Positions 28,533 to 36,458 of a stretch of DNA of 64,000 nucleotides are shown here, in pieces (positions within the stretch are counted from its first letter, which is position 1; every line of letters starts with the position of its first letter). The translations under genes and the position numbers were made by a program. The notes beneath the pieces are model-generated. The model made no database searches, was not told the DNA's origin, and was given only the letters and a program-made list of their open reading frames with translations. Where the stretch lies: positions 434,001 through 498,000 of the forward strand of contig NZ_CABHYG010000004.1 in the NCBI RefSeq assembly GCF_902170785.1, read 5' to 3'. The stretch comes from Yersinia proxima (GTDB lineage: Bacteria > Pseudomonadota > Gammaproteobacteria > Enterobacterales > Enterobacteriaceae).

Positions 28533-28886
28533 CTATTCCCGGAAAACGCATAATCGCAAGTGCACCCTCAAACCGCTGGGTGATATGACTCTGGGCGGAG
28601 GGAACCGCATACTGGTTGGAATGATGGGCACCAACAACAGCAGCAATAAACCCAGAGAGAAAATGGCTAATTCGAACAGAACGGGAGGTGATGCCAGCAG
28701 GGACTTGGCACTTAATTCACAAGGGGTTGGGGCGTCGTTTGCATCGACAACAACCTGTGATGATGATGGCAAAAGCAAACTTTTTTCCAACGCGTGCAAG
28801 CTGGCGATGCGTTGCGTCATACAAACCAGTATGACCAGGCAAGCCAGCCAGAGGAACAACTTTGCGGCGCGTTGTCGTTTCAACAT
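28533..28886 (-). CDS. scsA: Suppressor of copper sensitivity protein ScsA-like
   Basis: 117 residues with two hydrophobic spans (FLWLACLVILVCMTQRI near the N-terminus and VLFELAIFSLGLLLLLLVPII near residues 68-88). Size, topology and position before scsB match ScsA of Salmonella, a small membrane protein linked to copper and peroxide tolerance. Assigned mainly by context, since the sequence is weakly conserved. A plus-strand open frame of similar length over the same DNA is a shadow. Confidence 0.72.
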   Translation of the reverse strand: MLKRQRAAKLFLWLACLVILVCMTQRIASLHALEKSLLLPSSSQVVVDANDAPTPCELSAKSLLASPPVLFELAIFSLGLLLLLLVPIIPTSMRFPPPRVISPSGLRVHLRLCVFRE

Positions 28887-29194
28887 TATCCGTATTTAAT
28901 CCTATCCATGCTCAACGATATTCGTGACAAACCCTGCGTCGAATAAATCATTCCTGAAATTGTTAAATCAATCCCATTCAAGGTTGAGCGCCCATCTTAG
29001 CGGCATAATTTAGATTATCAATCTTTGAGCCTAAACAATCAGTCAAAGTGACATTTCATTACAAAGGCATTTAGCCAAAAACATAACCTGACGGTATGGG
29101 TCGCCCACATGGTATTATATCCGCAACCTGCGTTTAACCGCGGATCACCGATGAATCTTCCACACTATCGCCTCCACTGCGAAGGACTGGTTAT
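28887..29194. other. Divergent intergenic region scsA / flk
   Basis: 308 bases that must hold the scs and flk promoters. I see no clear CpxR, CueR or FlhDC box and no gene. It marks the right edge of the accessory block that separates flk from pdxB. Confidence 0.45.
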
Positions 29195-30232
29195 ATGCAA
29201 CCTTTGAACAGCCCAGGTGCTTCCACTGCCAATGGCAGTAATATTGCACCGACCAAATTGCCCTCTGCGGGCCAAGTGGAAGAGCGGGCGCTGACCCCGG
29301 CACAACGTACCACGTTGGAAAAGTTGATAGTGCGGATCATGGCGCTCAGCCCGATAAAATCTGCCGAGATTTGGGCGGGCTTGCGCCATGACTTATCCCT
29401 TAGCAGCACCAGTGATTTACTGGCTCGCCACTTCCAGCCAGCCGAGCAGCTACTGCAAACTCGCTTGTCTCAGGCTCAGGAAAACCATGCCAATCACCAG
29501 CTACGCCAACAGCTTACCGAGTTGCTGCCCCAAGGTAATAACCGCCAGGCGGTGAGCGATTTTATCCGTCAGCAGTTTGGTCATACGGTGTTAAGTCAGT
29601 TAAGCCATGCAGAGTTGCAACAGGTGTTGGTATTACTGCAATCCGGTACGCTGAATATTCCACAGCCTCAGTTAACAACGATAACTGACAGGCCATTGTT
29701 ACCTGCGGAACATCAACATATTCAATCGTTGGTGGCAAAACTCAGTGCGGCGACGGGCGAGCAGCCAACCAAAATTTGGCAGGCACTATTTGATATGGTG
29801 GGAGTGAAAAGTAATGATCCGCTGCCTGCACGCCATTTTCAAATACTCAGCCAGTTTTTACAGGTCAAAGTGGCCCTCAGCCAGCAAACCGCCCCGACAC
29901 TGATTAGCCTGCAAACAGCACTCAAACAGCCCGCCGATGCGCAGGAACAGCAGCTATTGATTGATTATAATCAGAATCGTTTCCAGGCCAGCCCAACCAC
30001 ACCGCTGACGCAAGCGCAGCTTAACGATATTATTAATGTCTTGTTTGCCGCCCGATTAGAGCGGGCGAATGCCGCCCAGCGTTTAGCCGAAGATCAAAAA
30101 ACCATTCAGCCTTTGATTAACCCGCTGATTGTCGCACTGCCCCAACCATTGCAATCTTTGTTGCAAAAGCCATCACTAGCTTTTGTCGCGCTGATTATTG
30201 TGATGGCTTTTTTACTGGCTATTTTTCTCTAA
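29195..30232 (+). CDS. flk: Flagellar regulatory protein Flk
   Basis: 345 residues (E. coli 331). A Pro/Ser-rich N-terminus, two repeats of a helical domain (TTLEKLIVRIMALSPIKSAEIWAGLRHDL... and HQHIQSLVAKLSAATGEQPTKIWQALF...; cores AEIWAGLRHDL and TKIWQALFDM), NNRQAVSDFIRQQFG, and a single C-terminal tail anchor (LAFVALIIVMAFLLAIFL). Flk is an inner-membrane protein that prevents premature secretion of the anti-sigma factor FlgM before rings are complete. In E. coli it is next to pdxB; here 8.5 kb of accessory DNA intervenes. Confidence 0.9.
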   Translation: MQPLNSPGASTANGSNIAPTKLPSAGQVEERALTPAQRTTLEKLIVRIMALSPIKSAEIWAGLRHDLSLSSTSDLLARHFQPAEQLLQTRLSQAQENHANHQLRQQLTELLPQGNNRQAVSDFIRQQFGHTVLSQLSHAELQQVLVLLQSGTLNIPQPQLTTITDRPLLPAEHQHIQSLVAKLSAATGEQPTKIWQALFDMVGVKSNDPLPARHFQILSQFLQVKVALSQQTAPTLISLQTALKQPADAQEQQLLIDYNQNRFQASPTTPLTQAQLNDIINVLFAARLERANAAQRLAEDQKTIQPLINPLIVALPQPLQSLLQKPSLAFVALIIVMAFLLAIFL

Positions 30233-30243
30233 GCGCATTGAAC

Positions 30244-30286
30244 CACTTTATTGGCTCAGGTTATTTCGCTCTAAGCCAATAAAGTG
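30244..30286. terminator. Hairpin between convergent flk and ybiR
   Basis: Perfect 13-bp inverted repeat CACTTTATTGGCT (30244-30256) / AGCCAATAAAGTG (30274-30286) just after the flk stop and before the ybiR stop on the other strand. Confidence 0.65.
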
Positions 30287-30298
30287 ATGCCCCTTCTC

Positions 30299-31432
30299 TC
30301 AGAACGCTAATAACAGCCAGCCGGCTAATGCACTCCAGAATAAGAATGGCAGCGAATAAGCATGGAATTTTAACCAGATAGCTGGCTCTCCCGCCATTCT
30401 AAGCGCAATTAAATTGGCCATAGACCCCAAAGCGAAGCCAAAACCGCCAATATTAACCGCATAAGCCACCAGCGTACTGGAAGGCAGATAATTAAGTAAT
30501 AAAATGGTCGCCGGAACATTACTGATAACTTGAGATAACCCGATACCCAATATATAAGCCGCAGCCGCAGATAAGGTTTTGATTTCACCGAAAAGTGACT
30601 GCAAGCCGGGTAATTCAGTCAATAAGCGCACATCAATAAACATTGCCATAAAGACCACGATCAAGCTCCAGTCTATCGCCAGCAAAACGCGCCGTGCCAG
30701 TAATAGTAACCCGGCAAAAACAACCAGTAATCCATACCCTGCCCAGCCTAAATCCACACAGATAATAAAAATCACATACAGCGCCAGGCAACTGAGTAAT
30801 AAACGAGACTGGTAAGGGTAAACCGGGCTGGAAGCGTGTTTGTTAATCTTGCGCGCAGGAAAACGCCAGCAGGTCACTGCCAGTAAGGTTAACAAAATTG
30901 TTGCCGCCAGCGGCGCCATTTGCAGAGTAAACCCAATAAATGACAGCTCGGAACGGCTCCATAACAGAATATTTTGTGGGTTACCGATCGGCGTTAATAG
31001 CGAACCTGCATTCACCGCCAGTGCAGAGAAGATAATCAGGCGGGAAACTGGTAAATAAGATATTTTCTTTAGCGTTAAAATCAGTGGAACAATGATAAAC
31101 AGTGCCACATCATTGGTCAGAAAAGAGGATAACACTGCAGCCGATAAGACTAAAAACAGCGCCAGATGCCGCTCTGTCTGTAATGTATTAATAATCTTCC
31201 TACCGATAAAATCGAAGTAACCACTCACCTCAACGCCTTTCGTCAGTAGCATTAATCCCAATAAAGTGGCAATGGTGGTCCAGTCAATAAATTGTGGAAA
31301 GGCCGAAATCTTTGCAGGCATCAATGCGGTCAGGCCGATACCTAAAATCAACAGAATATGCAGCAAGCGGTCTTGCAAAAAAGGTCTGAAAACAGTTTTT
31401 GCTGCGTGATGGGTAGTCGTGAATAGTGTCAT
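30299..31432 (-). CDS. ybiR: Anion-transporter-family membrane protein, YbiR-like
   Basis: 377 residues with about eleven membrane spans (E. coli YbiR 372). Matching blocks include LMLLTKGVEVSGYFDFIGRKI (core TKGVEVSGYFDFIGRK), SSFLTNDVALFIIVPL, NAGSLLTPIGNPQNILLWSRS and GLSQVISNVPATILLLNY, each a hallmark of the ArsB/NhaD (citM) permease superfamily. Substrate unknown. In E. coli ybiR lies elsewhere on the chromosome, so its place after flk is a rearrangement or insertion. Confidence 0.87.
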   Translation of the reverse strand: MTLFTTTHHAAKTVFRPFLQDRLLHILLILGIGLTALMPAKISAFPQFIDWTTIATLLGLMLLTKGVEVSGYFDFIGRKIINTLQTERHLALFLVLSAAVLSSFLTNDVALFIIVPLILTLKKISYLPVSRLIIFSALAVNAGSLLTPIGNPQNILLWSRSELSFIGFTLQMAPLAATILLTLLAVTCWRFPARKINKHASSPVYPYQSRLLLSCLALYVIFIICVDLGWAGYGLLVVFAGLLLLARRVLLAIDWSLIVVFMAMFIDVRLLTELPGLQSLFGEIKTLSAAAAYILGIGLSQVISNVPATILLLNYLPSSTLVAYAVNIGGFGFALGSMANLIALRMAGEPAIWLKFHAYSLPFLFWSALAGWLLLAF

Positions 31433-31601
31433 CAGAAGATCTACAAATAGCAGGGGCTGACAAAGAAGGCCACGTTAGCGCAGCCCGTCGTTTTATGCCA
31501 GCACCTATTCTCTGCGTACAACCAAATTTATGGCTGCTACAGATTTGTTACAACAGACGTGATAAACAAAGGGAGAGTCACCGCGCCATTTTAAACAGAA
31601 A

Positions 31602-32558
31602 TCATTTCCTGGCGGGCATATCCGGAATAATTAAATCCCCACGTAATGCGTATGAACCCAACACACTTTTGGTTTTCTCATTAAGCCATGCCACTATTTT
31701 CGCTGCCATCGCATCCATAGAATATTCAATTGCAGGAATGGTCGGCACCCCCGGATAATGTAATGACCCGGCCAGGCTAAATACCATAATGTCATCAGGA
31801 ACAGATTTATTAAACGCCTGAAGCTGTGGAATAACACTTTGTGCTTCCCGTTCATCAGCCACCAGCAAGGCATTAAAATTGAGTGTCGCACTGCTATTAA
31901 GCAGCACTTGTAACGCCACCGATGAAGAAGAGGAGTCCATGAAGATCAGGTCACGGTTGAAGGGCAAAAAGTTATTTTCCAGCGCTCGTTTATAACCTAA
32001 CAACACTTCGTCCACATACCCGCTGGTATCCGGATTTATTAAGGCAATTTTTCTTCTGCCCTGTTTGATTAAATAATTGCAGGCGGTTTCTGCGGCAAAA
32101 GCGTGATCAAAATGGATACTATTCGTGGCATCGGCATCCATACAATCGACCAGAATAATACTTTCATCCTCGAGATTAAGCGGGAAACGGGCACCAATAA
32201 TCAGCACGTCATCACACAAACCACAGGTCAACTCATCCAGTGCCTGCATAACTTCAGCTTTGTTATTGGCAAAACGCAACAGCAAATGCTTTTGATGCTG
32301 ACTCAGATGTTTTTCAAGCGCATAAAGATAACCGGTGGTTTGGTTTATATTTTCCTGCGCACAGATAACACCAATGCACCCCGTAGACTGGCTCAATAAT
32401 GATTGTGCGATAACATTTGGCCGATAATTAAGTTCATCGACCGCTTTTAGTACGGCCAGGCGGCTGGCTTCCTTAACGCCACGTGAACCACTCAACACCC
32501 GTGAGACTGTGGCTTTAGAAACCCCAGCTAAACGTGATACATCGTTGATTGTAGACAT
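31602..32558 (-). CDS. LacI-family repressor of the beta-glucoside operon, AscG-like
   Basis: 318 residues from the ATG at 32558 (MSTINDVSRLAGVSKATVSRVLSG), with the LacI helix-turn-helix at residues 4-24 and an effector-binding domain (CIGVICAQENINQTTGYL, LLVADEREAQSVIPQL). The upstream frame to 32618 adds 20 residues without family support; AGGAGAGA precedes the chosen ATG. Divergent from a cellobiose-type PTS operon, with three TGGAAACCGTTTCCA-like operators between them, so it is the likely repressor. Similar to AscG of the asc beta-glucoside system. Confidence 0.9.
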   Translation of the reverse strand: MSTINDVSRLAGVSKATVSRVLSGSRGVKEASRLAVLKAVDELNYRPNVIAQSLLSQSTGCIGVICAQENINQTTGYLYALEKHLSQHQKHLLLRFANNKAEVMQALDELTCGLCDDVLIIGARFPLNLEDESIILVDCMDADATNSIHFDHAFAAETACNYLIKQGRRKIALINPDTSGYVDEVLLGYKRALENNFLPFNRDLIFMDSSSSSVALQVLLNSSATLNFNALLVADEREAQSVIPQLQAFNKSVPDDIMVFSLAGSLHYPGVPTIPAIEYSMDAMAAKIVAWLNEKTKSVLGSYALRGDLIIPDMPARK

Positions 32559-32656
32559 GATTCTCTCCTCGGCAGGCTTTAGTCCTTGCCTGTCATTCCT
32601 AAATACAGCTCGGCCCAACTATTGCAGCTTCCTGAGTATAGTCGTTTCCATTTGTC

Positions 32657-32675
32657 ATGGAAACCGAATTTCCAT
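32657..32675. promoter_or_regulatory. LacI-type operator O1, repressor-proximal
   Basis: ATGGAAACCGAATTTCCAT, arms ATGGAAA / TTTCCAT around a 5-base centre, about 100 bp upstream of the repressor start. Likely autoregulation or looping with O2 and O3. Confidence 0.72.
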
Positions 32676-32707
32676 CACGTTTCAAAATAGTTATCCAAAC
32701 CTCAAAG

Positions 32708-32766
32708 CTGTGATAGCCATCAAATAAATAATCCCTTTATACACTGGACTTTGATGGCTATCACAG
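32708..32766. promoter_or_regulatory. 17-bp inverted repeat holding two mirror-image CRP-like sites
   Basis: CTGTGATAGCCATCAAA (32708-32724) and TTTGATGGCTATCACAG (32750-32766) are exact reverse complements 25 bp apart. Each contains TGTGA-N6-TCAAA, close to the CRP consensus TGTGA-N6-TCACA. One faces the repressor, the other the PTS operon, so both divergent promoters could be activated by cAMP-CRP. The repeat could also form a cruciform or RNA hairpin. Confidence 0.7.
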
Positions 32767-32781
32767 TTCCATTCACTTTGG

Positions 32782-32799
32782 ATGGAAAACGGTTTCCGT
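32782..32799. promoter_or_regulatory. LacI-type operator O2 in the probable PTS operon promoter
   Basis: ATGGAAAACGGTTTCCGT, with a possible -35 (TTTGGA, 32777-32782) before and -10 (TATGAT, 32799-32804) after it, so a bound repressor would cover the promoter spacer. The promoter boxes are a weaker call than the operator. Confidence 0.75.
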
Positions 32800-32839
32800 A
32801 TGATATCCAATCATTCCCGAAACAGCCGCATTACCTAAT

Positions 32840-32855
32840 TGGAAAACGGTTTCCA
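32840..32855. promoter_or_regulatory. LacI-type operator O3, PTS-proximal
   Basis: TGGAAAACGGTTTCCA, nearly identical to O2 and 58 bp downstream of it, 55 bp before the IIB start codon. Confidence 0.8.
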
Positions 32856-32909
32856 TATAGTGTCAAAATCGTTTTTCATCTCGTTTTTATATTTTGAGGA
32901 TGGTTGTAG

Positions 32910-33224
32910 ATGTTCAAGATTATGTTGTGTTGCTCTGCCGGGATGTCCACCAGCATGTTAGTTAAGAAAATGCGGGTCGTTGCCGATGAAAGAGGGATTC
33001 CTGTTGAGATTGATGCTTTTGGCGTATCTGAATTTGATACTCAGTTTCCGCGCTATCAGGTCGTACTCCTCGGGCCGCAAGTGAAATACATGTTAGGTAT
33101 GCTCTCAGAAAAGGCTGCTGTTCACGGCATTCCCGTTCAGCCCATTGATATGATGGATTACGGAATGCAGCGTGGCGATAAAGTCCTGGACTATGCACTG
33201 TCGCTCATTAACGCGACCCACTAA
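32910..33224 (+). CDS. PTS EIIB component, cellobiose/lactose family (ChbB-like)
   Basis: 104 residues. The phosphorylation loop LCCSAGMSTSMLVKKM matches ChbB, with Cys8 as the phospho-acceptor; VVLLGPQVKYML is a second conserved block. Takes phosphate from the IIA encoded three genes downstream and phosphorylates the beta-glucoside carried in by IIC. Preceded by TGAGGATG. First gene of the operon. Confidence 0.92.
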   Translation: MFKIMLCCSAGMSTSMLVKKMRVVADERGIPVEIDAFGVSEFDTQFPRYQVVLLGPQVKYMLGMLSEKAAVHGIPVQPIDMMDYGMQRGDKVLDYALSLINATH

Positions 33225-33236
33225 GAAGGTGTTCAT

Positions 33237-34568
33237 ATGAGTTCTCTCTACCAATCGATGGTTGCTGTTATTGAACAATCCATCACTCCGTTAGCCGGAC
33301 GTCTCGGACAGCAAAAATACGTTATTGCTATCCGAGATGGCTTTACCGCAGCATTGCCTTTCATGATCATCGGCTCATTTATGCTGGTGTTTATTTTCCC
33401 ACCCTTTTCTGCCGATACTACAATAGGGTTTGCCCGGGCGTGGCTGGACTTTTCTCAGACCTACCGTGCGCAGCTCATGCTGCCATTCAATCTGAGTATG
33501 GGAGTCATGACATTTTTCATTTCGGTGGGGGTAGGTGCCAGTCTGGGCCGGCAGTTTAATCTCGATCCGGTCATGACAGGCTTGCTGGCATTTATGGCCT
33601 TTTTGTTAGTCGCAGCACCTTTTGCCGACGGCAAAATCTCGACTCAGTACCTGTCTGGTCAAGGGATCTTCACAGCACTGATTACCGCAATTTATTCCAC
33701 CCGCGTTTATGCCGCGTTGAAGCAACACAATATTACTATTCGCTTGCCGAAAGAGGTGCCAACCGGTGTTGCGCGCTCTTTTGAAATTCTGATCCCGGTT
33801 CTGGTCATTATTGCCACCCTGCACCCACTCAATTTATTCATTGAATCGCAGACTGGCATGATCATTCCAGAAGCTATCATGCATTTACTGGCTCCATTAG
33901 TTTCTGCATCAGACTCTTTGCCAGCAATGTTACTGTCAGTATTGTTGTGCCAGATCTTCTGGTTCTCCGGCATTCATGGTTCACTAATTGTTACCGGTAT
34001 TATGAGCCCATTCTGGATGACCAACCTGGCCGCAAACCAAGCCGCATTGGCCGTCGGCGCAACTTTGCCGCATATCTATCTACAAGGTTTTTGGGATCAC
34101 TACTTACTGATTGGTGGCGTAGGTTCTACCTTACCGCTGGCTTTCCTGCTATTACGCAGCAAAGTCACTCATTTACGTACCATCGGCAAGCTGGGCGTAG
34201 TACCAAGTTTCTTCAATATTAACGAACCTATCTTGTTCGGTGCTCCCATCATTATGAACCCGATAATGTTCATACCTTTTATTTGCGTACCCATGATCAA
34301 CGCCGTGCTGGCCTACACCGCAACCAAACTGGGGTGGCTTGCTCAAGTGGTTTCCCTGACCCCATGGACAACACCAGCTCCGATTGGTGCATCCTGGGCG
34401 GCAAACTGGGCCTTTAGCCCTGTCGTGATGTGCTTGATATGTATGATGGTTTCTGCCCTGATTTATCTGCCATTCCTGCGTGCTTATGAGCGCTCGCTAG
34501 TCAAAACTGAAGGGGAAAAAGCCTCAGATAACGCACCATCACTTTCAGATACCGTTCGCAGCAACTGA
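33237..34568 (+). CDS. PTS EIIC permease, cellobiose/lactose family (ChbC-like)
   Basis: 443 residues, about ten membrane spans. Typical blocks: RDGFTAALPFMIIGSFMLVF (residues 32-51), FWFSGIHGSLIVTGIMSPFW, FNINEPILFGAPIIMNP (the NEP-containing substrate loop) and TPWTTPAPIGASWAANW. Transports aryl- or alkyl-beta-glucosides, cellobiose or a similar sugar. Twelve bases after IIB. Confidence 0.93.
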   Translation: MSSLYQSMVAVIEQSITPLAGRLGQQKYVIAIRDGFTAALPFMIIGSFMLVFIFPPFSADTTIGFARAWLDFSQTYRAQLMLPFNLSMGVMTFFISVGVGASLGRQFNLDPVMTGLLAFMAFLLVAAPFADGKISTQYLSGQGIFTALITAIYSTRVYAALKQHNITIRLPKEVPTGVARSFEILIPVLVIIATLHPLNLFIESQTGMIIPEAIMHLLAPLVSASDSLPAMLLSVLLCQIFWFSGIHGSLIVTGIMSPFWMTNLAANQAALAVGATLPHIYLQGFWDHYLLIGGVGSTLPLAFLLLRSKVTHLRTIGKLGVVPSFFNINEPILFGAPIIMNPIMFIPFICVPMINAVLAYTATKLGWLAQVVSLTPWTTPAPIGASWAANWAFSPVVMCLICMMVSALIYLPFLRAYERSLVKTEGEKASDNAPSLSDTVRSN

Positions 34569-34584
34569 TAAAGAGAGCAGATTA

Positions 34585-35967
34585 ATGAAATACCAATTTC
34601 CAGATAACTTCTGGTGGGGCAGTGCCAGTTCTGCACTGCAAACTGAAGGAGAAAGCCTGCGTGGAGGCAAAAGCCCCACGACTTGGGATGCCTGGTACGC
34701 CAGCCAACCATTGCGCTTTCATCAGCAGATTGGCCCGAATGATACCTCTACATTCTATCGCCACTGGCAACAGGACATTGCGCTACTTAAACAATTGAAT
34801 CACAACAGCTTTCGTACATCATTGAGTTGGGCGCGGTTAATCCCAAATGGCGTTGGGGAAGTGAATCCTGAGGCAGTCGCTTTTTATAACAATGTGATAG
34901 ACGAACTTTTGGCACAAGGTATTACGCCCTTTATTACCTTGTTTCACTTTGATATGCCGATGGCGATGCAAGAGATTGGTGGTTGGGAAAACCGTGAAGT
35001 GATTGATGCCTGGAAGCACTACGCCGAAGTGTGCTTTGAGCTATTCGGTGACCGGGTTAAGCATTGGTTTACCTTCAATGAGCCGATTGTCCCTGTCGAA
35101 GGTGGCTACTTGTATGACTTCCACTATCCCAATGTGGTGGATTTCAGACGTGCGGCAACCGTGGCATATCACACAGTGCTGGCCCATGCGACAGCGGTTA
35201 AAGCATATCGCGCAGGTTCGTATGAGGGGGAAATCGGTATCGTGCTGAACCTGACCCCGTCATATCCACGCTCGCAGAACCCTGCTGATCTGAAAGCAGC
35301 TGAATATGCAGATCTTTTATTTAACCGCAGCTTCCTTGATCCAGCATTGCGCGGTGAATATCCGCAGGAACTCATTGATTTACTGTGTGATTACGACCAA
35401 ATGCCGCTACGCCTGCAAGGGGATAAAGCCTTAATTGCTGAGGGCAGAATCGATCTGCTGGGTATTAATTACTACCAGCCACGGCGCGTAAAATGCCGTG
35501 ACAGTGCGGTAAACCCACAAGCACCTTTTATGCCGGAATGGCTGTTTGATGCCTACGAAATGCCTGGCCGTAAAATGAATCCTTATCGCGGCTGGGAGAT
35601 TTATGAACCCGGAATTTACGATATTTTGACCAATTTACGACTTAATTATGGTAACCCTCGCTGCTTTATTTCTGAAAATGGTATGGGGGTAGAAAATGAA
35701 GAGCGATTTATCCAAGATGGGCAAATTAACGATCAATATCGTATAGATTTTATTTCCGAGCATTTGAAATGGCTACATAAAGGAATCAGTGAAGGTTGTA
35801 ATTGTCTTGGCTACCATATGTGGACATTTATCGATAACTGGTCCTGGTGCAATGGTTATAAAAACCGTTATGGCTTTATTCAATTAGATTTATCCAGCCA
35901 GAAACGAACAATTAAAAAAAGCGGGGAATGGTTTACAGCTACCGCGGCAAATAATGGTTTTGATTAA
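34585..35967 (+). CDS. 6-phospho-beta-glucosidase, glycoside hydrolase family 1
   Basis: 460 residues. Acid/base Glu166 (TFNEP) and nucleophile Glu364 (ISENG) are both present, with the GH1 start FPDNFWWGSASSALQTEGES. The phosphate-binding region near the C-terminus (NGYKNRYGFIQLDLSSQKRTIKKS, core GYKNRYGFIQLD) is typical of phospho-glucosidases such as BglA and AscB. It cleaves the phosphorylated sugar to glucose-6-phosphate and an aglycone or glucose. Sixteen bases after IIC, GAGAGCAG before the ATG. Confidence 0.93.
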   Translation: MKYQFPDNFWWGSASSALQTEGESLRGGKSPTTWDAWYASQPLRFHQQIGPNDTSTFYRHWQQDIALLKQLNHNSFRTSLSWARLIPNGVGEVNPEAVAFYNNVIDELLAQGITPFITLFHFDMPMAMQEIGGWENREVIDAWKHYAEVCFELFGDRVKHWFTFNEPIVPVEGGYLYDFHYPNVVDFRRAATVAYHTVLAHATAVKAYRAGSYEGEIGIVLNLTPSYPRSQNPADLKAAEYADLLFNRSFLDPALRGEYPQELIDLLCDYDQMPLRLQGDKALIAEGRIDLLGINYYQPRRVKCRDSAVNPQAPFMPEWLFDAYEMPGRKMNPYRGWEIYEPGIYDILTNLRLNYGNPRCFISENGMGVENEERFIQDGQINDQYRIDFISEHLKWLHKGISEGCNCLGYHMWTFIDNWSWCNGYKNRYGFIQLDLSSQKRTIKKSGEWFTATAANNGFD

Positions 35968-35981
35968 TTTAGGAATAAATC

Positions 35982-36284
35982 ATGATTGAATTAGAAGAAG
36001 CAGTAATGGAAATTATTGTTAATGCCGGGCAATCACGTAGCCTGTGCTTTGAAGCGCTGCAGGCTGCACGAAAAGGCGATATTGATAAAGCTAAAAGTTT
36101 GCTACAGGAGGCGGATGGCTTTGCCCGTCAGGCGCACCATATGCAAACCAAGCTGATTGAACAAGATGCCGGAGAAGCCAGACAACCAATGACACTTATT
36201 ATGGTGCACGCACAAGACCATTTAATGACTTCTTTATTGGCTCGTGAATTATCAGAAGAAATCATTCATCTTTATCAACGTTAA
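35982..36284 (+). CDS. PTS EIIA component, cellobiose/lactose family (ChbA-like)
   Basis: 100 residues, all helical (trimeric helical bundle fold). The phosphorylated histidine is probably His76 in MVHAQDHLMTSLLARE; the aspartate before the second histidine binds the structural metal. IIA phosphorylates the IIB of this operon. Separate IIA after the glucosidase is unusual compared with chbBCA but common in beta-glucoside loci of this type. Confidence 0.93.
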   Translation: MIELEEAVMEIIVNAGQSRSLCFEALQAARKGDIDKAKSLLQEADGFARQAHHMQTKLIEQDAGEARQPMTLIMVHAQDHLMTSLLARELSEEIIHLYQR

Positions 36285-36458
36285 TTTTTAAATATATTAT
36301 CCATTTTATACGGAGAGACTATTACGCCTAAAATTCAAATAAAACTTATTCCAATGAAATTATAGAAACAACCTTACTTTGGTGATAGCACTATTATCCT
36401 GTTAAATTCGGGCGGGATAATATCGCCTACTATAATAAAATACTAGATTGAGATAGCG

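Noticed and set aside
28525-28899. 124-residue plus-strand frame opposite scsA
   Set aside because: The minus-strand frame has the two membrane spans and position expected for ScsA; the plus-strand product is polar and has no features.
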